From: JAAYRQ01 sp035647235
Lineage (GTDB): Bacteria; Bacillota; Syntrophomonadia; Syntrophomonadales; Syntrophomonadaceae
Direction: 5' to 3'
Assembly: GCA_964514235.1 (NCBI GenBank)
Contig: CAZEPV010000037.1
Coordinates: forward strand, 1-7,553
DNA: 7,553 nt
Part shown: positions 1 to 5,754 of the stretch, in pieces
How positions within the stretch are numbered: the stretch's first letter is position 1
Layout of the letters: each line of letters starts with the position of its first letter
Notes under the pieces: model-generated
Told to the model about the DNA's origin: nothing
The model's input: the letters and a program-made list of their open reading frames with translations, nothing else
The model's database searches: none
Program-made: the position numbers and the translations under genes

Positions 1-370
1 AATCAACAAAAAGTTGATGGGGCCAAATTTCAAAGTCCCCTTTTTCCGCCATTTCCACATACTCTTGGACTTGAATTTCTATATCTTCCTTAGCCTTGGT
101 AACCTGTTTTTCAATAAAATAGTTGACTTCTTCTTGGAACTTAGCATCGGTTAAACCTGAAATTATGGGGTAAGCAATAGCAATCTCTACATAATCTTCC
201 ACATAAGTAATATCTTTCGTAGTCACTGTGACCCCTTCAGGTTCAGCTTTTTCGGCTATAAGCTTTTCTGCAGGCACTTCCTTAACTTCAGCTATTGGAG
301 CTGCAAATGCTGTACTAGCAAATATCAAGCAGCCTGCCAATCCTAGTGCAATAATCTTTTTAATTTTCAT
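1..370 (-). CDS. Exported protein, DUF3298/RsiV-like, N-terminal part only (runs off the window)
   Basis: Translating the minus strand from ATG 370-368 gives an open frame of 123 codons that continues past the left edge, so the C-terminus is missing. A strong AAGGAGG (380-386) sits 9 nt upstream of the ATG. The N-terminus is a classic Sec signal peptide: MKIKK, a hydrophobic core, then AFA|AP with likely cleavage after residue 23. An internal LAGC (11-14) resembles a lipobox, but the hydrophobic core continues after the Cys, so signal peptidase I cleavage seems more likely. A Glu/Lys-rich linker (24-46) follows. Residues 50-123 contain 'AIAYPIISGL' and a charged helix, which resemble the start of DUF4163/DUF3298 proteins (the extracytoplasmic RsiV-type fold). 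The family call rests on this short match and is tentative. The protein should act outside the membrane, and its function is unknown. It is transcribed divergently from the transporter at 645. Confidence 0.7.
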   Translation of the reverse strand, partial: MKIKKIIALGLAGCLIFASTAFAAPIAEVKEVPAEKLIAEKAEPEGVTVTTKDITYVEDYVEIAIAYPIISGLTDAKFQEEVNYFIEKQVTKAKEDIEIQVQEYVEMAEKGDFEIWPHQLFVD

Positions 371-429
371 GATTTATATCCTCCTTAAATTTTTCTTAAT
401 TCAATACTACTAAATATAAGTACATAAGT

Positions 430-448
430 AGTTACAAAAAAGTTACAA
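430..448. promoter_or_regulatory. 11-bp-phased direct repeat, candidate activator or repressor site
   Basis: AGTTACAA occurs at 430-437 and again at 441-448. The starts are 11 bp apart, about one helical turn. A weaker AGTACATA begins another 11 bp upstream, at 419. Helically phased direct repeats are typical of OmpR/PhoB-type response regulator sites, and TTACAA-N5-TTACAA loosely resembles Gram-positive Pho boxes, but the identity of the binder is inference. The site is about 60 bp upstream of the exported-protein start and about 85 bp upstream of the candidate transporter promoter, so it could serve either gene. Confidence 0.3.
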
Positions 449-530
449 TTGTTTTTAAATAATATCCTAAAACTCAAAGGCTATATCTCCAAACTGGCTT
501 TTAAAAATATAAAGTATTTTATAAAAAGCG

Positions 531-559
531 ATGACTTTATAATGATGATATGGGATAAT
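531..559 (+). promoter_or_regulatory. Candidate sigma-A promoter for the OFA transporter
   Basis: ATGACT (531-536, 4 of 6 matches to TTGACA), a 17-bp spacer and GATAAT (554-559, 5 of 6 matches to TATAAT) would give a leader of roughly 80 nt before the ATG at 645. An overlapping TATAAT at 538-543 is an alternative -10, but its -35 (515-520, TATTTT) is poor. The rest of 371-644 is AT-rich and holds no other clear signal or reading frame. Confidence 0.4.
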
Positions 560-644
560 ATTGTTCAACTTGCAATAAATAATCTAAAACATTAAAGCAA
601 GGTAGGATGGTAGGTTGAAAGGATATTTTGTAGGAGGGTTTTGA

Positions 645-1874
645 ATGGAAGGAAAAATAGGAAATCGTTGGTTAGTTGTTTTAGGTTCTTTAATCATGCA
701 GCTCAGTTTAGGGGCTATATACACTTGGAGTTTATTTAATACCCCTTTGGTTGAAACCTTGGGCTGGGATACTGGGGCAACAGTATTTACTTTTTCCATA
801 ACTTTGGTTTTTTTCGCCCTTTCAGTTATAGTAGCAGGTCGTATTCAAGATAGAATAGGACCAAGAAAAGTAGCTACTGCAGGAGGCTTACTAATTGGGG
901 TTGGGGTAGCAGCTGCCTCATTGGCAACGGCAACTTCCCTGCCATTTTCGGCTACCCCCACCATGTTATATATTACCTACGGGGTTATAGCAGGCACTGG
1001 TATCGGTAGTGCTTATGTCACCCCTCTAGCCACATGTTTAAAATGGTTTCCCGAGAAAAGAGGACTTATAACCGGGCTGGTCTTAGCAGCACTAGGTTTA
1101 GGGGGCATGCTTTTTAAACCTGTTATACTGCACTTTATTGCTACATACGGCGTAAGTACCGCCTTTTTATACTTAGGAATTATATATGGAGCTTTAGTAA
1201 TAGTGGGTGCCCAGTTATTGGTAGAACCACCCGCAGATTATATTCCACCTAATTATACCCCACCAGCACCTACTACAGATGGATTCACTGCGGGGGTTAG
1301 TAATTTCACCTTAATGGAAGCACTTAAAACACCCCAAATATATATCCTTTTTCTGTGGATGTTTTTCGGAGCAGGTGCAGGCCTAATGGTGATTAGTGTC
1401 GCCGCTAATATAGGTATTGATATGGTGGGCCTAAGTCTAGCTGCCGCAGGCAATGCCGTAGTGACTATTTCCCTATTTAATGCTGCAGGCCGCTTGTTCT
1501 GGGGAGGTATATCGGATAAAATTGGTCGGGTAATATCGGTAGTAATAATTTTCATTTTCTTGGGTTCAGCTATGATATTTATGAGTCTGGTCTCTATGAC
1601 ATATATAACTTTCCTCTTAGCTACTTGTGTAATAGGTTTTTGCTTTGGAGGAACTGCTGCCATTTATCCCACACTGACTGCAGAGTGGTTTGGCACTGAA
1701 AATGTAGGTAACAACTATGGGGCTGTATTTTTATTTTATGGAGTTGCAGCACTAATCGCTCCAAAACTATCTATTGCCCTAGGTTTTAATAAAGCTTTTT
1801 TAATTGGGGCTATAGTTTCTGCCATTGCCATAGCTATTGCATTTTTCGCTAAACCACCTGCTAATGAAATTTAA
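645..1874 (+). CDS. OFA-family (oxalate/formate antiporter-type) MFS transporter
   Basis: A 409-residue, very hydrophobic protein with about 12 membrane helices in two halves, the usual MFS length. MFS motif A is visible as GRIQDRIGPRK (65-75) between helices 2 and 3, and its second-half counterpart is GRLFWGGISDKIGR (282-295). Family-typical segments are KWFPEKRGLITG (133-144), a proline-rich central loop (195-209) and YPTLTAEWFG (341-350). Arg283 and Lys374 are candidates for the anion-binding basic pair known from OxlT, but I could not align them rigorously. Family members exchange or take up small carboxylates such as oxalate, formate or pyruvate; the substrate here is unknown. The start is fixed by an in-frame TGA immediately upstream (642-644) and by GGAGGG (633-638) 6 nt from the ATG. 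The gene is monocistronic and converges on the acyl-CoA ligase operon. Supply of a carboxylate to that ligase is possible but unproven. Confidence 0.9.
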   Translation: MEGKIGNRWLVVLGSLIMQLSLGAIYTWSLFNTPLVETLGWDTGATVFTFSITLVFFALSVIVAGRIQDRIGPRKVATAGGLLIGVGVAAASLATATSLPFSATPTMLYITYGVIAGTGIGSAYVTPLATCLKWFPEKRGLITGLVLAALGLGGMLFKPVILHFIATYGVSTAFLYLGIIYGALVIVGAQLLVEPPADYIPPNYTPPAPTTDGFTAGVSNFTLMEALKTPQIYILFLWMFFGAGAGLMVISVAANIGIDMVGLSLAAAGNAVVTISLFNAAGRLFWGGISDKIGRVISVVIIFIFLGSAMIFMSLVSMTYITFLLATCVIGFCFGGTAAIYPTLTAEWFGTENVGNNYGAVFLFYGVAALIAPKLSIALGFNKAFLIGAIVSAIAIAIAFFAKPPANEI

Positions 1875-1908
1875 GCGGATTGGAATTATAAAAATCTAGA
1901 AATAAAAT

Positions 1909-1939
1909 AGCCCCCCCATCTTAATAAGATTGGGGGGCT
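1909..1939. terminator. Bidirectional hairpin terminator between convergent genes
   Basis: AGCCCCCC (1909-1916) pairs with GGGGGGCT (1932-1939). A single C/T mismatch follows, then ATCTT/AAGAT and a 3-nt loop. The hairpin lies between the stop of the transporter (1874) and the stop of the ligase (1959). The T-rich tract follows on the minus-strand side (TATTTTATTTC, complement of 1908-1898), so termination of the minus-strand operon is best supported. On the plus strand the hairpin is followed by AT-rich sequence and another G6 run (1947-1952) without a clean T tract. Confidence 0.75.
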
Positions 1940-1958
1940 GAATTATGGGGGGAATAAT

Positions 1959-3470
1959 TTATTTCGCCGGGTATTTTTTTAGTTCGGTTTTCATCACCTT
2001 AGCTACCTCATTTCTAGGCAGGTAATCAACAAATACTACATCCCTGACTACTTTAAATTTAGCCAATTTTTCACGACCGAGAGCAATTATATCCTCCGCT
2101 GTTAATTCGGCTCCCGGCATTTTAGCCACAAAGGCTCGTGGTACTTCTCCCCATGTATCATCAGGCATACCTACTACTGCCACTTCTGCAACCCCAGGAT
2201 GTTCAGCAATTACCGCTTCTATCTCTGCTGGATAAATATTTTCACCGCCACTAACTATCATATCTTTGAGGCGATCTACTACATAAATAAAACCGTCTTC
2301 ATCGATTTTACCCATATCGCCGGAATGATACCAACCATTAATTAAGACTTTAGCCGTCTCCCTAGGATTGCCCCAATAGCCCTTAAATACCTGGGGTCCA
2401 TTAATACAAATTTCACCGATTTCTCCAATCGGTAATATTTCCCCGGTTTCAGGATCTACAATTCTAATATCCCCGTGGAATACCATTTTTCCCACTGATT
2501 CATGCTTATCCATTCCCATATCATGATTCCAAAAAGTTACCGCCCCTGCATATTCAGTAATGCCAAAAACATTTTCTACTTCTATATTCATGTCTTTATA
2601 AGTGCGGATTAAAGAACTAGGAACTATAGAACCTCCGCAGACGATATGATCTAGGGAAGATAAGTCCATTTTATCAATGTCGGGGACATTCATCATAAAG
2701 GTAAGCATTAAAGGTACTGTCATCATAAAATTAATCTTATGTTCTTCTACAGCCTTCCAAGTATTAACTGGATTAAACTCGGTTAAGAATACTGTAGTAC
2801 AACCATTGTGTATATTAGTAATAATAGGGGCAAGTCCGCCAATGTGAAATAAAGGGGCGACAGATAAAAAGCGAAACTTGTGATTCCAGCGTAAACTGCC
2901 CGTATGTCCGGCAGTAACGAAAAACATATTATTATGGGTAAGCATGGCCCCTTTTGGTTTACCTGTAGTGCCGGAGGTATACATAATAATAGCAATATCC
3001 TCATCGCAAGTAATCGGCTGTAATTCGGTTGTAGGCTGCCCTTTTAATGCCTCCACATAGCTGATATCTGTTCCCGATTCACCCACTACAATATATTGGC
3101 GCACTAATATATCTGCGCGGATGCTTTCCACAAGGGGAGCAAATTCCTCATCGTATAATAAAACCGTAGCTCCACAATTACTCAGGATATATGATAGTTC
3201 AGCAGCCTGTAAGCGCCAGTTAAGAGGTACTGTAATCCCATCAGCTTTCGCAACTGCAAACATAGCAGTAACTACATGTTCATTATTACGACATAAAATC
3301 GCCAACCTATCACCTGGGAAAAATTTATTTTCTTGTAGAAAATGTGCCAGTTGGTTGACCCTTTCATTAGCTTCTTGATAATTAAATCTGTAATTATTGC
3401 CTACAAAGGCTTCTAAATCAGGTGATAGATATGCCCGATTAGCCATCATTGTACCAATATTAACGCCCAT
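1959..3470 (-). CDS. AMP-forming acyl-CoA synthetase (fatty or aromatic acid-CoA ligase, ANL superfamily)
   Basis: A 503-residue cytoplasmic enzyme of the usual length for class I adenylate-forming acyl-CoA ligases, which convert carboxylate, ATP and CoA to acyl-CoA, AMP and PPi. The phosphate-binding loop is YTSGTTGKPKG (164-174). The A5 motif appears as FGITE (302-306, commonly YGxTE). YHSGD (381-385) carries the ribose-binding Asp385. The hinge region is DRLKDMIVSGGENIYPAEIE (399-418). The C-terminal motif is PRNEVAKVMK (485-494) with candidate catalytic Lys491; the Gly that usually precedes this Lys is Ala490. The start ATG at 3470 is preceded by AAAGGGGGA, a fair but not strong Shine-Dalgarno, at about 9 nt, and the N-terminus MGVNIGTMMANRA fits the family. 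It follows the AidB-like dehydrogenase by only 23 nt with no terminator, so the two are almost certainly co-transcribed. The acyl substrate (chain length, aromatic or not) cannot be read from sequence. Confidence 0.92.
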   Translation of the reverse strand: MGVNIGTMMANRAYLSPDLEAFVGNNYRFNYQEANERVNQLAHFLQENKFFPGDRLAILCRNNEHVVTAMFAVAKADGITVPLNWRLQAAELSYILSNCGATVLLYDEEFAPLVESIRADILVRQYIVVGESGTDISYVEALKGQPTTELQPITCDEDIAIIMYTSGTTGKPKGAMLTHNNMFFVTAGHTGSLRWNHKFRFLSVAPLFHIGGLAPIITNIHNGCTTVFLTEFNPVNTWKAVEEHKINFMMTVPLMLTFMMNVPDIDKMDLSSLDHIVCGGSIVPSSLIRTYKDMNIEVENVFGITEYAGAVTFWNHDMGMDKHESVGKMVFHGDIRIVDPETGEILPIGEIGEICINGPQVFKGYWGNPRETAKVLINGWYHSGDMGKIDEDGFIYVVDRLKDMIVSGGENIYPAEIEAVIAEHPGVAEVAVVGMPDDTWGEVPRAFVAKMPGAELTAEDIIALGREKLAKFKVVRDVVFVDYLPRNEVAKVMKTELKKYPAK

Positions 3471-3493
3471 TAACTATTTCCCCCTTTTTTTTA

Positions 3494-5086
3494 TTAACTC
3501 CCTTCTACTTCAGCTAAAGCAATATCCTGATAAGCATGACCGAGTTCATGGCAAAATTTATCCCATCTCATGCTGACTTTAACTGTTTCAGCATCTGTTT
3601 GTAATAAATTAGGCCAGGCGATTAATTCTGCCATTTCTGCCGCTAATTTTTCTACTACTTCCGGTTCTCCGCCGACTAGAATGTTTTTCACAAAATCCTC
3701 AGGGCTATACCAAGAAGCTGCCTTTTGTAAATCACGGTGAATTTGCATTAATAAAACATTACGCGGTCCTTCCCATAATTCATTTACAGCCGAATCACGG
3801 TATAATCTAGGCAGAACCGAGAAATCCTCCATGACGCCATGCCCGCCGAAAAGCGACATCGCCACTCTTATAACATCAGTAGAATCATAAGAAGCTGTTA
3901 TTTTTTGTAACATGATAAGCTCTCTAGTGTTAAAGATTGCTTGGCCTTCTTCCAAAGTCTGATCTTCCTTAATTGGGTTAGCTAACCCCCCTTGGTCAAT
4001 CACTTTTTTATATATCTTAAAAGCAGCGGCTGTGGTTCGCCGAGCAGTCCTTTCTATCTCTTCTAATTGACCTAAAACTAGGGGGAAGTTGCCAATTTTC
4101 AAACCAAATGCATCTCTAAATTTTACATATTGACTAGCCTCACGTACGGCACGAGTCATAAAAGCTGCGGCTGATAAACCTACCGTAAGCCGTGAATAAG
4201 ATAGAACAATCCCAACTACATTAGCAACTCCTCTATCTAATGGACCTACCTCATAAGCCAATGCCCCATTAAAGGTAAGTTCACCCGTAGTTAATTCACT
4301 AGTCCCCATCTTCCACTTAATGCGGTCGATAGTATAACCATTTCTTATTTCTTTTTCTTTATCTCCCGGTAGCCATGAAGGCACTACAAATAGTGCTACT
4401 TTGTCTGACCCTTGGGGTTTAGCTGTAACCATAGAATAATCAGCATGAGTAGCAGAACAGAAAAACTTAGTCCCATACAAACGCCACTGACCATCCTCTT
4501 GCACTGCTTCTAATACATTAGCCGGTATATCAGAGCCGCCTTGAACTTCCGAAATGTATTGCGCGCCAATAGCAAAATCCCCGTCAATCCCATCTTGACA
4601 ATGTTCAAGAATTTCTTTCACTTCCGGGCTATCAGCATAACGTTCCATTACTGCTACCATACCTTCAGTACAAGTAATGGGGCAGGCGACACAAGCTTCA
4701 CCATTTTGATAAATTAAGTACATCTTGATTAATTTTGTCCATGGAGAAGTTTGCTGAGAAAATAAAGCCTCGGAGAAAATTTCCTTTTCCATTATTTCTG
4801 TTTCATGAGGCCTTACAATGCGATCGATACGATTTAAATGACCATCATAATGCATCATATAAGGACGCTTTTCCGGATAAGCAATAGCTTCCGCCATCTT
4901 ATTCCAGCGATAAGAGGCTTTAAGCGATATTTCCCGTGCTTCTTGGTCTACCTTCTCCCATTCCTCACCCACAAAATATTGGACCACCTTTTGTATGAAA
5001 GGGTCATCCGCATAAAAATCTACCTGATTGCGCCAATCTAAAAAATCCTTGAAATTATAAGGATTAAATCTGTTGGGTAACGTCAT
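3494..5086 (-). CDS. Large acyl-CoA dehydrogenase, AidB-like subfamily
   Basis: A flavoprotein of 530 residues, about 150 longer than standard acyl-CoA dehydrogenases, with an N-terminal extension (about 1-100) and a helical C-terminal extension (about 455-530) as in AidB-type enzymes. Numbered from ATG 5086, SEVQGGSD (179-186) is the flavin/substrate strand motif, FRDAFG (323-328) the FAD-contact helix region, FGGHG (413-417) the nucleotide loop, and NELWEGPRN (436-444) holds Glu439 at the canonical catalytic-base position, so dehydrogenase activity is expected. A GTG at 5095 gives an ORF 3 codons longer, but it lies inside the AGGAGGTG Shine-Dalgarno itself; ATG 5086 is 8 nt from AGGAGG and is the better start. 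Residues 132-139 hold a CxxCxxxC cluster. The gene is first in an operon with the acyl-CoA ligase and presumably oxidises that enzyme's product. No ETF genes are present. AidB itself is a stress-response protein, but pairing with a ligase favours a catabolic role. Confidence 0.88.
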   Translation of the reverse strand: MTLPNRFNPYNFKDFLDWRNQVDFYADDPFIQKVVQYFVGEEWEKVDQEAREISLKASYRWNKMAEAIAYPEKRPYMMHYDGHLNRIDRIVRPHETEIMEKEIFSEALFSQQTSPWTKLIKMYLIYQNGEACVACPITCTEGMVAVMERYADSPEVKEILEHCQDGIDGDFAIGAQYISEVQGGSDIPANVLEAVQEDGQWRLYGTKFFCSATHADYSMVTAKPQGSDKVALFVVPSWLPGDKEKEIRNGYTIDRIKWKMGTSELTTGELTFNGALAYEVGPLDRGVANVVGIVLSYSRLTVGLSAAAFMTRAVREASQYVKFRDAFGLKIGNFPLVLGQLEEIERTARRTTAAAFKIYKKVIDQGGLANPIKEDQTLEEGQAIFNTRELIMLQKITASYDSTDVIRVAMSLFGGHGVMEDFSVLPRLYRDSAVNELWEGPRNVLLMQIHRDLQKAASWYSPEDFVKNILVGGEPEVVEKLAAEMAELIAWPNLLQTDAETVKVSMRWDKFCHELGHAYQDIALAEVEGS

Positions 5087-5092
5087 TATTCC

Positions 5093-5100
5093 CACCTCCT
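5093..5100 (-). promoter_or_regulatory. Ribosome binding site that decides the dehydrogenase start
   Basis: On the minus strand this reads AGGAGGTG. The GTG triplet (5095-5093), usable as the most upstream start codon, is part of the Shine-Dalgarno core itself and cannot be recognised with it. The ATG at 5086-5084 lies 8 nt downstream of AGGAGG and is the likely start. Confidence 0.85.
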
Positions 5101-5156
5101 AATTTTTTGGAAAAAAATTAATTAGCTCCCCCCTTTCCAATAACTTTTTACATTTT

Positions 5157-5170
5157 GTTATATATATAAC
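5157..5170. promoter_or_regulatory. Perfect 14-bp palindrome, candidate operator
   Basis: GTTATATATATAAC is its own reverse complement. It lies about 15-28 bp downstream of the predicted -10 of the minus-strand operon, covering roughly +8 to +21 of that transcript, where a bound dimer would block transcription. The divergently encoded XRE protein is a reasonable candidate binder, but this is inference from position. Part of the symmetry comes from a simple TA run, which weakens the case. Confidence 0.35.
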
Positions 5171-5184
5171 GTTTTGTTGATTTT

Positions 5185-5213
5185 AATATATTTCAAATTA
5201 TATTAATTGTCAA
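5185..5213 (-). promoter_or_regulatory. Strong sigma-A-type promoter for the dehydrogenase-ligase operon
   Basis: On the minus strand TTGACA (5213-5208, perfect -35) is followed by a 17-bp spacer and TATATT (5190-5185, 5 of 6 -10 matches). Transcription would start near 5178, leaving a leader of about 90 nt before the ATG at 5086. The short inverted repeat ATTGT-CAA-ACAAT (5206-5218) overlaps the -35. Confidence 0.75.
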
Positions 5214-5310
5214 ACAATATTATTACCGCCCCCCGCCTTAAATTTATGTCTTGGCAACTTATTTCGCTATTTATGCAGGTTTTTTACATAAAAAATTGAA
5301 GTAATAAATA

Positions 5311-5339
5311 TTATCTTTTGTAAAACTAATGGGTATACT
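5311..5339 (+). promoter_or_regulatory. Candidate promoter for the XRE regulator and second dehydrogenase
   Basis: TATACT (5334-5339, 5 of 6 -10 matches) lies about 35 nt before the GTG start. A weak TTATCT (5311-5316) is at 17-bp spacing. The poor -35 suggests modest or activated expression. The stretch 5214-5310 between the two divergent promoters holds a C-rich patch (5227-5237) and no reading frame or clear hairpin. Confidence 0.4.
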
Positions 5340-5360
5340 CTAAAACAGAGAAATATTCAA

Positions 5361-5377
5361 AAGGAGTAAAGATGTGA
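5361..5377 (+). promoter_or_regulatory. Ribosome binding site with overlapping ATG-stop and GTG start
   Basis: AAGGAG (5361-5366) is followed by ATGTGA (5372-5377). The ATG is followed at once by the stop TGA, whereas the overlapping GTG (5374-5376), 7 nt from AAGGAG, opens the regulator frame. Ribosomes choosing the ATG would terminate after one codon, so the arrangement could lower translation of the regulator. Confidence 0.6.
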
Positions 5378-5754
5378 ACTACAAAGAAATCGGATATCGC
5401 ATACAAATTGCTCGGGAGGAGGCCGGCTATAATCAGAAGGAATTAGCAGAGATATTAGGTATATCCCAAGCTAGCCTGTCTAATTATGAAAAAGGCAAGC
5501 GGCGCGTATATTATCCCCAGCTACAGGCGATTGCTAACGCTATTGGACGTCCTTTGGAATATTTTATGCGCCCTATTGAAAATAATGACATAAAGGATAA
5601 TTATGACACTAACGATGAATTCGGAGAAATTCTGCAATTGCTCATAGAATTGAAAGGTTTATCCAGAGATGACCGTAAATCGGTAATTGATTACATAAAA
5701 TGGCTAAAGTCAAAAGGAGAGGATGAGGGACATGATCAGTTTTCAAATGAGTAA
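5374..5754 (+). CDS. XRE-family transcriptional regulator (Cro/CI-type helix-turn-helix)
   Basis: A small protein of 126 residues that starts at GTG. Residues about 5-65 form a standard XRE HTH domain: the helix-turn-helix is NQKELAEILGISQASLSNYE (20-39), followed by GKRR and the closing helices QLQAIANAIGRPLEYFM (49-65). A polar linker (68-83) and a short helical tail (84-114) follow. The tail could serve for dimerisation, and no recognisable ligand-binding domain is visible. It is encoded divergently from the dehydrogenase-ligase operon, and its end overlaps the start of the second dehydrogenase by 23 nt. This layout suggests a local regulator of both arms, perhaps also of itself. Repression versus activation and the effector cannot be deduced. 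The assignment to the XRE superfamily is secure; the target is inference. Confidence 0.9.
   Translation: MNYKEIGYRIQIAREEAGYNQKELAEILGISQASLSNYEKGKRRVYYPQLQAIANAIGRPLEYFMRPIENNDIKDNYDTNDEFGEILQLLIELKGLSRDDRKSVIDYIKWLKSKGEDEGHDQFSNE
5714..5722 (+). promoter_or_regulatory. Internal ribosome binding site for the second dehydrogenase
   Basis: AAGGAGAGG lies inside the end of the regulator gene. ATG 5723 immediately abuts it (3 nt from AAGGAG, too close), while ATG 5732 is 9 nt from GGAGAGG and gives MISFQMSKEQ, the usual dehydrogenase N-terminus. ATG 5747 has no site. Start 5732 is therefore preferred. Confidence 0.65.

Noticed and set aside
228..413. Plus-strand open frame of 61 codons
   Set aside because: It lies antisense to the signal peptide and N-terminus of the exported protein, which has a strong ribosome binding site. 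It is a shadow frame.
497..530. AT-rich partial inverted repeat (GCTTTT ... AAAAGC) upstream of the transporter
   Set aside because: Only 6 bp pair cleanly and the rest is low-complexity A/T. It is not distinguishable from chance in this composition.
1253..1663. Minus-strand open frame of 136 codons inside the transporter
   Set aside because: It is antisense to a clear 12-helix transporter and has no domain features. It is a shadow of membrane-protein codon use.
5087..5095. GTG start at 5095 for the AidB-like dehydrogenase
   Set aside because: The GTG is part of the AGGAGGTG ribosome binding site. ATG 5086 has ideal spacing.
5251..5268. Possible sigma-54 promoter (TTGGCA followed by a GC element)
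   Set aside because: The GG and GC elements are separated by 11 nt instead of the strict 10, the -12 element is poor, and no enhancer-binding activator is encoded nearby.
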